Positions 25,098-36,320 are shown, counted from the stretch's first letter. The stretch: DNA of 64,000 nt from Xiphophorus maculatus (GCF_002775205.1 NC_036443.1:9353698-9417697), one strand, 5' to 3'. Made by a program: numbers and translations. The notes: generated by a model from the letters alone, not told the origin.

Positions 25098-25115
25098 TTC
25101 CCACAATGCATTGTA
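25098..25115 (+). promoter_or_regulatory. ZNF143/Staf-type site, displaced upstream of U5 copy 3
   Basis: TTCCCACAATGCATTGTA repeats the copy 1 distal element, and the following sequence (tttaaatggattta...) is also homologous. It is about 540-560 bp upstream of copy 3 instead of about 220. Homology to the copy 1 unit breaks near 25240 and resumes near 25548. Confidence 0.65.
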
Positions 25116-25593
25116 TTTAAATGGATTTATTCTTAAACTGGTTTAAGCTCGCTATGTTTGCGTCGTGTATTTGTTGTGTGGGTGAATTCTTCAGTCCGCT
25201 TAAAGAACGAGGTTATTCTTGCATTTTTGACGAGGCCAAACTATATTTTCCACTTTCCGGAATGGCAGTTTAAGATATCTGCATTTACATTCTGACTAGT
25301 AAGAATAATAATTCAAGATATCTTCAATTACATTTTTGACGAGTCAGAATTCCTTTCAAGGTGTTTCAAATTACGTCACACATCCGTAATTACAATTTAA
25401 GATTTCTCTTTTTTTCTATTTTCCATTGTCTTATTGAACTTTCAAAATGCTACGTTAATCTGTAATGTTTAGACTAGACAGAATACCAACTCAAGATATC
25501 AGTAAGACAGAATTTATGTCAAAACGGCCATAGGCAGCAAAGTCTTTGCATTTTTGAGGCTCAAATAAGTTCTTATGTTTGCTAGTCAAGTAG

Positions 25594-25610
25594 CACCGTG
25601 AGCGAAGTGG
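25594..25610 (+). promoter_or_regulatory. proximal sequence element (PSE) of U5 copy 3
   Basis: CACCGTGAGCGAAGTGG lies at about -63 to -47, the same offset as in copy 1, and matches the vertebrate PSE core. Confidence 0.7.
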
Positions 25611-25656
25611 ATATGATGTTGGAAGAAATTGGGCACCTACATCTTCTGTAGGTCAT

Positions 25657-25772
25657 GCACTCTTGTTTCTCTTCAGCTCGTATAAATCTTTCGCCTTTTA
25701 CTAAAGATTTCCGTGGAGAGGAACAACAAGAGTTTATCCCAATTTTTTGATGCCCTGCTGTTTGGTGGGGTG
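25657..25772 (+). ncRNA. U5: U5 spliceosomal snRNA, copy 3
   Basis: Nearly identical to copy 1 through stem I and loop I (GCCTTTTAC 25693-25701), with AGCTCG in place of AGATCG in the internal loop. The Sm site AATTTTTTG is at 25741-25749. The 3' stem CCCTGCT-GTTT-GGTGGGG differs in sequence from copy 1 but stays fully paired counting G-U pairs. PSE-like and 3' box-like (GTTCAATATTAAAATG, 25783-25798) elements are present. Probably an expressed U5 variant. Confidence 0.95.
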
Positions 25773-25799
25773 CTAATTCTCTGTTCAATATTAAAATGC

Positions 25800-28700
25800 T
25801 TACCCAAATGTAATAAGTTACTGTCTGCAGTCAGAGTTACAGTGGAGGTTGTCTTTATGGTTGAGTGTATTGATGCGTACGCTGTGCTAAGAACTATAAT
25901 AAATAAATCCATAACTCACAACTGTTGATGTAACTTGTGTCCTTCTCGATTGTATCCCTTATCCAATGCCATAGTTGGCAAATGTTATAATTTATCAAAA
26001 CGATCTCACAGTCCAAAAGTCGCTACAAAAGCGAAGATGTTGTATATGAGCACAACAGCGCCACCTGGACAGGAAGGAAGGAAGGACACGATCGGCATAC
26101 TAAAGATCTTCATTTGAACATAAAAGCCCAACTGTGAAATACTGCTGAACTTGTACTGATTTAAATTAAAATGTGTTAATATAATTAACCCCCTCTGTAG
26201 TAACGTCATATAAATTCATCATAATACTGAGAAAAAAGTTGAAATATATTTAGTCTGTTTATCATTCATCCTGGCCTGGAGTCTTTCTGCATAGAGCTTA
26301 GACGTTCTCCCTGTTCATTTTCTCTGGGTACTCCAGCTTTCTTTCACAGTCTAAAAACATGACCAAAGTAGATTGGTGCGGTAAAAAGGCATTGGCCACC
26401 GTAAGAAAAGCCGTCCGACCATCAGCTTGCTTGTGACAGTGAGGTTGTTGAAGACCCGGCATCTTGGGATTCTGAAGAAAGAGACCATCCTGCAAGAACT
26501 GCCACTAAATGAACCACTTTTTTTTGTTGCCAAAAAACAAAACACATTACTTAAATTTTGTTGTAAATGTATGGTTATTTTATTGTACACTGTAAAATCT
26601 TACTGTACAACTCTGACTGTAGCAGACAAACAACCAGGAATCTTCGGCTGCACGTTATTGTTTAGGTATAACTCTTTTGTGACAAAAAAAAATGTCAGCA
26701 CGCACAATTCAGACAACGTAGGCTCAGGATCCTAAAGGTGGACGTAAGGCATCTTGACTAAGTTTCAATAAATATTAATTACAAGTAATTACAACTTATA
26801 TTGTGAATTAAATTGAGAAAAACAGTAATAACTTAAAGAAGAAAGAAAGGAAGACCGAAAGTTCTGCACAAGTATTACAAGTTTTTCTCTCTCTGGTCTC
26901 AGAAGGGACATCAGCACTTATCTTGAGTAAAGATCTTCTGCTTCGTTTTCTTCTTTATTCTGCAGTATGTGGTAATTAGCCAACAACCAGTTTCCTCTTA
27001 CAAGCAGAATGTGAAGTAGTCCGGTGTGGTCAGAGACGAGTTAAATACTTGTAGAACAGTCAGCGATTAGTCCTCAGCTGCTCTCTTAGGGTGAGTCAAT
27101 ATTACTCAGTTGTTGGTTCTTTTATTCTGTGTTATGATTTTTCCTTTAATTAATGTTACATTTGAACTGTGTGGAACTGTTGCATCTTTCTACCCTTAAA
27201 ATTATCTCTCATTCACAGAGACTCGCTGGTAGTTGTTTTCAGCTAAATGATTGGATCTGGAACTAACCTAAATTTGATAAACGTAGACCATCGTTGGAAA
27301 AGATTTCTCTTTGTGACTTTTTCATATATTGGCTATACTAACGTGTAATTTTGGCCAAGTTGTACAGCATTGAATATAGAGTTTCTGTGGACAGAAGAAG
27401 GAAGAATTCAGTATACTGAGCTGCTTTAAGTGTTCTTTTCATGTTTCTTGGTGGGGACGTGTCAGAAAACTACCACTTCCCTATTAGCTGCAGTGAGTTA
27501 ACACTTTAACAAACTGAAATACATTCTAATGAATTATGCTCAATAAAAGCGATTGCATGCATGTCCTTTGTACAAAGATCATGCCTGTAGATGTGACGTG
27601 ACTTGAAATCTGACGGATTTTCCCTTTCTTCTTTTACCTGGGTTTAAAAGCACCTTTTCAGAGTCGTGCAGGTCAACCCACCCATCAAATAGATCATTAA
27701 ACAACTTTCCTTTTTTTTCCACACCGTGTCCATTTGGTTTTAGCCAAAGATGACACCGTGCTACAGCAGGTGACTTGAAATTATATGAAGAAAATTACAG
27801 CTTTTATGGCCGAATCAGCCACTCTCTGTCTTTAGGGTCCTGCTGTAATTACACTATACTGAGCTGTGTGTTATATTTATGGCATTAAACATATTTAGCC
27901 ACACAAAAAACCTCTCCGTATGCAGTTCTGTCCATACATCTCAGCTACGATCAGGAATAAATTCCGATCAAAGGCTGTTTTTGACGTGAGTGGACTTCCA
28001 TGTTCTCTTAAAGTTCCACATATTCCAGATATTTAACAAAAAGTCGTGAAAGAGGTTAAGATAATGGCAAAAAAAAAGGCACTACGTATGCCATTATGTA
28101 ATCTTGCAATTGATACTGCAAGATATATTTCGCAATATCAGTTTGCAAGATATGGAAACATTATATTAAAATAGGTGCACAATTGTCTGCCGTTTTAAAA
28201 CTTTCCATTTTTCTCTAATACCTGGTGAAGATGTGCTTTTTGTTTTTTATATGTTTTTAAAAAGCTGATCAAATTCCAGGGATAAGAACAAAGCATCAGG
28301 TGAATACAATGATTGTTTTAGCATCTGTAAATCTAGAACATGTTGAAATTTTAATTTAGTTATTCCTCAAAAAGCAATCTAAGACAATTGAAAGACAAAT
28401 CTTTATATATTCTTTCCGTAACAGACATTCTATGCTTGACACACAGGTTTAGTTAGTGACATACCGGTGTTGACTTTCTATGCATGTTACACATTAGCAT
28501 ATGTCGCTCGATCTCCAGCTAAGTGAAGCTGCCGTGAATAGTTTGTCATGTTATGCTGGATTTGTGACCAAATGTAGATCTACAAGTTTGCTTATGCTTC
28601 AAGGAACTTTTTTTTTTGTCTTTTTCTTTTACCAATATATTGGTAATATTGGGGCTTAATGGCATAAACATTCAAAAAAATGTATGGATATTTATTACAT

Positions 28701-29228
28701 ATGGTGATTGGTGAATTTGGAAGATTCATAACATTTAGAAAATGTACATTGATGCACAGTTCTCTGGAATACTTTAAATTAACTCAGGTGTAGTGATTTA
28801 CTTACAAACCACTTTACACAAATAAAAAAAAAAAAAACATAAATGTTGTTGCACAGCTAGTTTCTCTCCCACCTCCAAAAGTAACAGCAACGCCTCTAGA
28901 TGATACACACGCTTGCATAACACACCTGTCAGGTACTGAAATTTTAATCTGCTTCCCTAAATTGAATAGAATATAAATTCCTTCCAGCTGTTGAAGTTTG
29001 CGAGAGAAACAGAGCATGAAGGTTAAAATAAGAAGCATAGACATTAAAAAGATAAAAAAGGTAGTTTTCATCTCCTGTCTCCAACAGATAAAGGTCTTAA
29101 AAGCTGCCAGCTTATTAAATGATTACATTTGTAAAGCTGCTGTCCAAAGAACAGAAAACTGATTGGAATGAAATGTCTCTTTTTCATTTAGACTTCTTGG
29201 TTCTAACTACCTGTTTCATAAGACAGAC
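25800..29228. other. intergenic spacer, U5 cluster to naa80
   Basis: AT-rich spacer. A possible naa80 5'UTR exon ends at 27090 with CTTAGG|GTGAGT, preceded by about 100 bp of more balanced base composition. This is a weak call with no acceptor identified. Small open frames here look random. Confidence 0.4.
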
Positions 29229-30347
29229 TTGTGTTATTTGCATCACTGGAAAATTGAGAAACTGTACATCCAAGCCTTGTGTAACATTTTACCAATCAGT
29301 TCCAGAGCTCAGACTGACTTGAACCCTGATCATCACAGGTCTGAAGCGCTAACGTCCTCAAGTTCCGAACCAGGGAGCGGAAACCAGCGGGACGTTGAGC
29401 CGCAGAGCCTCCCAAATTCACATTACGCTGAAAAAGTCTCGTTGCTGGATGGAGACATTCAGAATACCAAACACGACGACGCTGAGGAAGCAGGGAGGAT
29501 CCGTGCGGTTCCGATCCACCGGCGTCCGGACCTGCTGGTGCCCTGTGCGTACCTGGTCAACTCCGAGTGGCGGAGGAGCCAGGCAGCCCGGGTCCACTCC
29601 CTCCAGAAGTCCTGCTCGGAGTTCCCCGTCTGCCTGGTTCTCCTGCAGGGCCCCAGAGGGACAGAGGAGCGGCTCCTCGGCCACGCCCGGCTCACCCGGG
29701 TCGTAGGTCACGGCAGCAGCCTGTTTGTAGAGTCGGTAGTTGTGTCCAAACAGGAGCGGGGGAAGGGCTACGGTCGGGTTCTGATGGAGGAGACGGAGCT
29801 CTACGCTCAACGCAGAGGCTTCAAGCGTCTGTGCCTGACCACCCATGACAAGCAGCACTTCTACGCCCATCTCGGCTACGTCCTGTCCACGCCGGTGCAG
29901 AGCACGGGTGCTGTGATGGCGCTCCTCCCTATGGGGATGCTCATGAGACTTTCCAGAGCTCCAAACGCAGAAGCAAACCCAACGAAACCAACTCCAACAA
30001 GAATGGAAGACTTAGAACGTAGTTGTGTTGATGGGTCACCTTCTCGTTTAAAAAATCCTCTTAACCCCCCTCCACCAGCTCCTCCTCTTCCCTCCGTACC
30101 TCCACCACCTCCTCCTCTTCCCTCCGTACCTCCACCACCTCCTCCTCTTCCCTCCGTACCTCCACCACCTCCTCCTCTTCCCTCCATACCTCTGCCACCT
30201 CCTCCACCACCTCCTCCTTCTCTTTCCTCCTCAGTGCCTCCTCCACCGCCCCAGTTTTCAGGACAGCCTGTAGTTCAGACTTTGACGGAAACCCCCTACA
30301 GAGACGCCAGAGGAGTTCCCATCTTTTGGATGCACAAGGACATTTGA
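29229..30347 (+). CDS. naa80: naa80, N-alpha-acetyltransferase 80 (actin N-terminal acetyltransferase)
   Basis: NAA80 acetylates the processed acidic N-terminus of actin using acetyl-CoA, in the cytosol. The open frame gives 372 residues with VHRRPDL-type start motifs (IHRRPDLLVPC). A GNAT domain follows: HARLTRVV, FVESVVVS, and the acetyl-CoA loop ERGKGYGR at about residues 176-183, then RGFKRLCLTTHD and FYAHLGY. A proline-rich region is next; in the human protein it binds profilin. The conserved C-terminus GVPIFWMHKDI matches the mammalian ending. The domain part sits in one coding exon, as in mammals. The start is uncertain: 29229 is the only upstream in-frame ATG, but the first about 36 residues look non-conserved and a CAG acceptor at 29336-29338 could mean the 5' part is intronic. 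A 30-bp tandem repeat lies at 30081-30187. Confidence 0.92.
   Translation: MCYLHHWKIEKLYIQALCNILPISSRAQTDLNPDHHRSEALTSSSSEPGSGNQRDVEPQSLPNSHYAEKVSLLDGDIQNTKHDDAEEAGRIRAVPIHRRPDLLVPCAYLVNSEWRRSQAARVHSLQKSCSEFPVCLVLLQGPRGTEERLLGHARLTRVVGHGSSLFVESVVVSKQERGKGYGRVLMEETELYAQRRGFKRLCLTTHDKQHFYAHLGYVLSTPVQSTGAVMALLPMGMLMRLSRAPNAEANPTKPTPTRMEDLERSCVDGSPSRLKNPLNPPPPAPPLPSVPPPPPPLPSVPPPPPPLPSVPPPPPPLPSIPLPPPPPPPPSLSSSVPPPPPQFSGQPVVQTLTETPYRDARGVPIFWMHKDI
30081..30187 (+). repeat. 30-bp coding minisatellite (proline repeat in naa80)
   Basis: The unit CCTCCGTACCTCCACCACCT plus CCTCCTCTTC is repeated exactly at 30091-30120, 30121-30150 and 30151-30180, with partial units on each side. In frame it encodes repeats of [10 protein letters not shown]. 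Confidence 0.95.
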
Positions 30348-30765
30348 TGAACATTCGGACATGTCTGGGAGTGCATGTATACACTCCCAGACATATCTAA
30401 AATAAGACACACTCAGGGAAAACTGCCTTAAACCTCAGAGACTGCATTACGAAACCAAACAATCAAAGATCAATGCACTTCTTGCACAAGCTAACCTTCA
30501 AGGTCCAGTACCAGTTGCAGAAGAACCACAGAGACGAGAGAAAACTGAAAAATGGGACAGAACAATAACTTTTAATGAAAAAGGTTTAAATCTTGTAAGA
30601 TGGAGTAAGAGGGTAGAAACAAAGCCCTCCACATCTATTAGGATTTCTGAAAGAAGTATGTTAATTTAATTTAATTGTTTATCACTATATTATGATTTCA
30701 AGCTGATTTGTGCAAAACATCCAACCTTTGGGAAACTTAATAAACCATTTTTAAAGAAATTAATG
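30348..30765 (+). other. naa80: naa80 3'UTR (approximate)
   Basis: Runs from the stop to just past AATAAA at 30739-30744, the first good polyadenylation signal. The end is inferred. Confidence 0.5.
30361..30394 (+). repeat. 13-bp perfect hairpin in naa80 3'UTR
   Basis: ATGTCTGGGAGTG (30361-30373), 8-nt loop, CACTCCCAGACAT (30382-30394), starting 14 nt after the stop codon. The transcript would form a strong stem-loop here. Confidence 0.9.
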
Positions 30766-30779
30766 TGTAATCTCTAATG

Positions 30780-31400
30780 ATACCAAAGCGGTCAACATTT
30801 TATGCAGTGTCCTTTTTGTGAAGAAAACAGATCCATACATTGGAAGATGTAGATCTTTCTCTATTCTTTGACACTTTGTCCTTGGCTTCTCTCTGATGCT
30901 CTTGTCCCTTCAGCTCATTCCACAGGTTTTCTATGGGTTTAGTCCAGGAGGTTGAGGTGGAAGAAGCTTGATTTGGTGTCTGGTAATCTAATCATGTCAT
31001 GTTTTTATATTGCTATCCGATTGAAAGAACCAAAGGCTGTCTTATTGTTAGTTTTCTGGAAGAGAGCACCGGATTTATAAATAAAAGGTTCTGAGAAGTG
31101 ATGGACATTAACAAGATTCTGTCACCTTTGGGAGCTGTTTAGGTTTGGCTCCCTTACCTTACTTCACAGTAGTTATGCGATGTTTTACAACATGTTCATT
31201 CCGTGTTTCTTTTAATTGACAAAAATCTCAACTCTAGTTTCTTTTGACCAAAGCACAGAGCTGGTTTACCTCCCAGACAGCTTGTTGTCATGTTTGCGGC
31301 ATCTGACTGTTGTTATGGAAACCATGGCTTTGTGTCCAGGGGCTAAGAGAAACATCTAAAGTGTTGCTATATTTCTATTAAAGATCATAAATGACTCCTC
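30780..31400. mobile_element. probable decayed DNA transposon fragment between naa80 and hyal
   Basis: Phrases such as 'cattccacaggttttctatggg' and 'cttttgaccaaagcacagagctgg' resemble the reverse-strand coding remains of fish Tc1-like elements. Heavily decayed, with no terminal repeats recognised. The remaining spacer up to 31855 holds nothing else I can identify. Confidence 0.4.
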
Positions 31401-31855
31401 TGACAAACTTTCTTTTACCTGTAGACGAAAACTACAAATTGAAAACACTTCAATAAGTAACTGATAGGGTACCAACGACTGCGACTTCATCCAGTTACTT
31501 CTCAACATTAGTTTGTGGCTCTGATTAAATGACTTCAGGTCCGAAGCGGAATTTTTCTCAAATTTCTAATGTTACCTTTATCCATATCTGTAGCTCGCAA
31601 TTTGTGCTTGCATTGAAATACAGCCATTCTCAGAGAGGGTTACATGTGTTATTGTATGGTTTGATGCGGAAGTATTAAATTATTGAGAGGTGCATTCAAA
31701 CCTAAATAGGGATCGTTTCTGATAATTGTCATGTCAACATTTAAAACAGGCAAAGAATTTCAAAAAAACACATTCTGTCTCTGTGGAGGGATTTTAAATC
31801 ATGCAGGTTGTTCTGTGTCTCTGAGCAGGAAGGACACGCTGACTGCTGAGCAGCC

Positions 31856-34800
31856 ATGGAGCTGTCTCACCTTCGTCTTCTCATCTTCCTCATCACTTTG
31901 TTGCCCCGCGCCTCGCTGTCGGAGAACCTCAGCCGCCCTGATGCGGCTGCTGCGGGTCCGGACCTGCGGGACCGGCCCTTCGTCGTCGTGTGGAACATGC
32001 CCACAGCTAACTGTCAGAAGCGCCACAACGTCCAGCTGGACCTGCAGGACTTTGGGATCGTGGAGAATCAAAAGCAGCGTTTCCAAGGACAGGTGATGAA
32101 ATGATTTAGATAGACTAGAGAGATAATAGTCTCTCGCATAATTACCTTCTAAACCACCCATAACTATGCATACTCTGTCTCCAAGTGCCAGAGATTTTTG
32201 GTTCTGGTCAATAGTTCTGCATGATTTTAATGTCAACAGTTTTCCTGATCAGGACTGGAAACCTTGGCAACTGGAAGCAAACTATAGTGAAGGACAGCTG
32301 ACTGTTAACTTTAGGGTTCTTATGGGTGCTTGGAATCCTTGAATTTCAATTTTGTATCTTCAAGGTTTGGAAAGCTCATCATTTCTATGCAAGGTGCTTA
32401 AAAGTGCAGCGTATTCAAACTGCACAGTTTTGTAATAAAGTGCAATCTAATTTGGAAAACTTTATTTACAGTTGAAAGAGACATTTTTTGAAGTTCTTTG
32501 GTTTGAAGTTAGATCAGACCAAACTTCTCATCTTTAATGTAAGTTCGAATTACCAAAATTATTTTGATTTGCTAAAAGCCAGAAAACATAGTGAGAACAT
32601 TTTTTGAGATATATATTTGTGTAACTTTCTTTCTTTATTGTGCCTAAGCATTTAATTTGAGCATTTACCTCAATGTGATTTGGCTGGATTGTTTCGATGT
32701 CCTGAATATTTGTTGTTCCTAACAGCTCAATGACTTTTTGATTTGTGTAATTGAAATAAAGGTTGGCTTATATTTTACATGTTAAACAAAGTCTTTGAAA
32801 TTTTGTTGAATTAGTGCTTTGTTCTAGGACCAGCCATGTATAGGGTGTGTGTGAGAGAAACACTCAAAACATAAAAGCTTTAGTTTACTTTTCCCTGTTA
32901 TGTAGAAACCTACCACAAGATACTATTAGTAACAGTAAAAAAACATGGACTAGTGAATTGAAACTGTCTCCTTTTGTTGATTTGTGTTGTTTTTAACTCC
33001 AGAGGGTGGTGCTGGAAAAGTTATAAAACTTACCTTGGAAATGATGGAAAAGTGCTTCAATTTTACTATGGGAAAAGTGTACAAACCCTGTAAACAAGAC
33101 CTACAGAGCTCAGTTAGCTCCGCAAACTTTGTAACTATTTAATTTTATTTCTTTTTTTTACTTTTCCAGAATGTGACCATCTTCTATCGGGACCGCCTGG
33201 GGAACTACCCCTACATCTCCCACGACGGCAGGGAGGTGAACGGAGGAATCCCGCAGCTTGGCGACCTGGCCTCCCACCTCTCCCTCGTAGACGTGCAGCT
33301 GGACATCCTGCTGCGCCCCAGCTTCTCCGGAGTCGGAGTCATCGACTGGGAAGAGTGGCTGCCGCTGTGGGAGAACAACTTCGGATCCAAGATGGAGTAC
33401 CGCAGGTTGTCCAAGCAGCTGGTGAGACAGAAGAGACTGGATTTGTCCGAGAAGGACGTGAAGCTGTTGGCTCAGCAGGAGTTTGAGGAGAGCGCTCGGA
33501 TGTTTATGGAGGAGACGCTGAGGCTGGCGGTCAGGCGCCGGCCCAGAGGATTCTGGGGCTTTTATGGTTTCCCCTCCTGCTTTAATAAGCACAAGAGAAA
33601 GAGAGGTAAAGCACACAGAAACTGGATTGTTGTTACCTACCGGGTGGGATTCATTGTTGTACATATACAAGCTTAAAAATGGCTTAAAATGCATTGTTTT
33701 AAAGAAAAAAGGCATATTTAGTCAGATATACAGTACAGTGCTGAAAAATATTTATAGTCCATAAACTTTTTCACAGACGTATCTCTATCACTTTTGTATT
33801 TTTACATTTCTTCTATGGGAAATAGCTAATGCTCTGTCAAGTGGAATTGTGGATCGCTCCAGCTTTTTGCAGGAAGCATTCCCACAGAATAAAACTCTAT
33901 TCAAGAATACTTTATTGAGCCCAAAGGGACATTTAACATGACTATATTAATTGAGATTCAGATAATGCTGCTATGCAGCAGGCACGGTGTGTTCAGAGTA
34001 ATGTGCAGTTTCTTTTTTTTTCTTTGCTACACAGCATTTTGTATGTAGGTCAAAAGGTTAAATTAGTTCATTTTATCAGAGCATTTTCTCCCACGTGTTT
34101 GCTACATGGATTTGAGAAAAGAAACCGCACACAGGACTTATCTCATTTTTATCTTTTTGCAACATTGAATTTCTTCTCTACTCCTCTATGAAGCCCAGAT
34201 TTGTGGAGTCAGAGCTCATGGTTGCCTTCTTGTCAGTTTTTCACATTTGAGGTGTTGTATGTTGCAGACTCTTCAAAGTTAGGTAGGTGTCAGAATGAAA
34301 GAGGAAGGGGCGGGGATAAAAACACATGACACACTTTTCAGATTTTAATTGGTAGAAAACATAGAAAACTGCCAACTATTTTCCTTCCACATCACAGTTA
34401 TCCACTGCTTTGTGTGAGTCTGTCGCATAAAAAACACAAAATGTGAACATTTCTGAGGGTTATGAACAACTTTGCAGGACGCTGTAACTTGTTTCTATTT
34501 CAGTTTCAGCTTTAAAATGTAACTGATATAACCAATTATAAAAACTGACATCAGCGTGTTTTACTTCATGTGTGTGGTCAGATAAAACCTACACAGGACA
34601 TTGCCACACGGGGACTAAGCAGAAGAATGACCGGCTGTCCTGGCTGTGGGCTCAGTCCACAGCTCTCTATCCCAGCATCTATCTGCCACAGCGGCTGGCA
34701 GGGTCCACAGATGCTGCTCTGATGATCCGGTACAAACACACATTTATGTTCCGTTTTTACCTCAACCTTTTGTTTGAAACCAAAGAAACTGATCCGTTTC

Positions 34801-35482
34801 CTCCACTCAGACACAGACTGCTGGAGGCTTTGAGAGTGGCGTCAATGTGGCGTCATGGCAACAGTAATAACCAGGCCACACCCGTCCTTCCGTACGCTCG
34901 ACTGGCGTTCACACATACTCTCGACTTTCTCAATGAGGTAGCCGCTCGTTCACGTCAATATAAAACGTTGAAATTAAACTTGTAAGCATAGCAGAATGTC
35001 TGGGCTTGCAGACGGACTTGGAGCACACGCTTGGGGAGAGCGCGTCGCTCGGCGCAGCTGGAGTCGTGCTGTGGGGAGAGATGAAGTTCGCCAAATCAAA
35101 AGTACGCGACTAACCAAAATCATGATGCATGTGCGTTCCAGAGCCTGTGTGTGTAACCATGTTGTCTTCTCCCTGCTACCAGCAACAGTGCATCCTCCTC
35201 AGAGGCTACATCCACACCGTCCTGGGCCCCTTCATTCAGACCCTGAGGGCCGACGCGTTGCGATGCAGCCTCCAGCTCTGCTTTGGTCATGGCCGCTGCG
35301 CTAGGCGACGCCCCAACTCTGGTCGCAGTCTATCATCTGCGCCCGTCTCTGTCTCTCACAATGATACGGACTCTGCCAGCAGCAAATACTTTCAGCGGCA
35401 TTTCAGGTGTCAGTGCTACTCAGGCTGGATGGGAACCTGGTGCCGGAGGAAGATGGTTGGGAGTGGGCAGGACAAGAGTTGA
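31856..35482 (+). CDS. hyal3: hyaluronidase (HYAL family, probably hyal3), 6 exons
   Basis: Glycosyl hydrolase family 56 endoglycosidase acting on hyaluronan, lysosomal or secreted. Exons: 31856-32092, 33170-33605, 34582-34729, 34811-34937, 35012-35101, 35183-35482; phases agree, giving 445 residues. A signal peptide covers about residues 1-21. The catalytic pair is in VIDWEEW (Asp138, Glu140). Family landmarks PRGFWGFYGFP, LYPSIYLP, HTLGESASLGAAGVVLWG and the C-terminal EGF-like part (CFGHGRC ... FRCQCYSGW) are all present. No hydrophobic C-terminal tail is seen, arguing against a GPI anchor as in HYAL2. The EGF-type region has a Ser/Asn-rich insert. The symbol rests on adjacency to naa80 and lsmem2; HYAL1 is the main alternative. 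Introns at 34730-34810 and 35102-35182 are only 81 nt. Confidence 0.93.
33903..33940 (-). repeat. LINE-type 3' tail motif
   Basis: 'aagaatactttattgagccc aaaggg' resembles the common 'tactttattgatcccaaagggaaatt' end of fish non-LTR elements in reverse orientation. A short fragment only. Confidence 0.4.
33960..34520 (-). mobile_element. decayed Tc1/mariner copy in hyal intron 2
   Basis: Sequence such as 'gcagcaggcacggtgtgttcag', 'cccagatttgtggagt' and 'cacacttttcagattttaat' matches, with many changes, the reverse strand and 3' flank of widespread fish Tc1-like elements. No intact transposase. Confidence 0.6.
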
Positions 35483-35525
35483 TGAGTGTCCTTCAGTCAG
35501 GAAGTTGCATAGCAGGGTTTTGAAC

Positions 35526-35531
35526 AATAAA
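35526..35531 (+). terminator. hyal polyadenylation signal
   Basis: AATAAA 44 nt after the hyaluronidase stop codon, the first good signal downstream. Confidence 0.6.
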
Positions 35532-35870
35532 AAACAGCTATAGATAACTTTACTAAGTTTATTTTTTTAAATGTTGTAATTTATAAAGCTATTTCGACAT
35601 GCCGTAGTTCAACTGTTGTCCTATCTCAAGAACAAGGCAGCAGATGGTATATTAGTTCCTATATTTAAACATTCACACACTGTGACACCCATCACACCTC
35701 GTCATGACAACTACCTCCCTCACTTATCGTCTAACAGATTCTAACAAATAACACATAAACGAGAGTAACAAGATCAGACTAATCATTAAAAGCTGAGTAG
35801 CTAACTTAAAATGATTAACAATGAACAGAAATTGTACCCATAATCCCTACTGTGGTTGCCACGTGACAGG

Positions 35871-35949
35871 CAATATTGTAGCCACAGGCAATACTGGTGT
35901 GGCTACAATATTTGAAATATTGTAGCCACACCAGAAGGCTACAATATTG
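35871..35949. repeat. double perfect palindrome (cruciform-type)
   Basis: The inner arms CTGGTGTGGCTACAATATTT (35894-35913) and their exact complement (35915-35934) are separated by one G. A second pair, CAATATTGTAGCC (35871-35883) and GGCTACAATATTG (35937-35949), encloses them. It lies between the convergent hyal and lsmem2 genes. Confidence 0.95.
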
Positions 35950-36106
35950 AAAAACTGCTTGAGTTTCTTATAAAATGCAGCATTTTCTTGTTTTCAAAAT
36001 CTACTTTTATTGGTGTTAGCCAACAACGTAATATTAGCATTTTAGCATATGCTTGCTATTTAGCTGAAGATCACCTATAAGCTGCTGTTAGTGTATCAAA
36101 TAGTAT

Positions 36107-36320
36107 TTTAAAATTAATGGATGCATATCAGCTTCCCTGCGACAGACTGGCGACCTGTCCAGGGTGTACCATGCGCCTCTCGCCCGAAACGTTCGCTGGA
36201 AATAGGCACCAGCACCTCCTGACCCCACCAGGGACAAGTGTGAACGGAAAATGGATGGATGGATGGATGGATGGATGGATGGATGGATGGATGGATGGAT
36301 GGATGGATGGATGGATGGCT
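36107..36320 (+). mobile_element. LINE-type 3' tail ending in (GGAT)n
   Basis: 'cctgcgacagactggcgacc' then 'tgtccagggtgtacc' leads to a GGATGGAT run at about 36250-36319. This is a very common fish non-LTR retrotransposon 3' end whose tetranucleotide tail expands. The family (L2-like or other) is not certain. Confidence 0.7.

Noticed and set aside
29418-30384. Several 100-150-codon frames overlapping naa80 on both strands
   Set aside because: Shadows caused by the GC-rich, stop-poor GNAT region and the proline repeat.
33158-33715. 185-codon minus-strand open frame
   Set aside because: It is the antisense of hyaluronidase exon 2, whose sense frame has clear family motifs.
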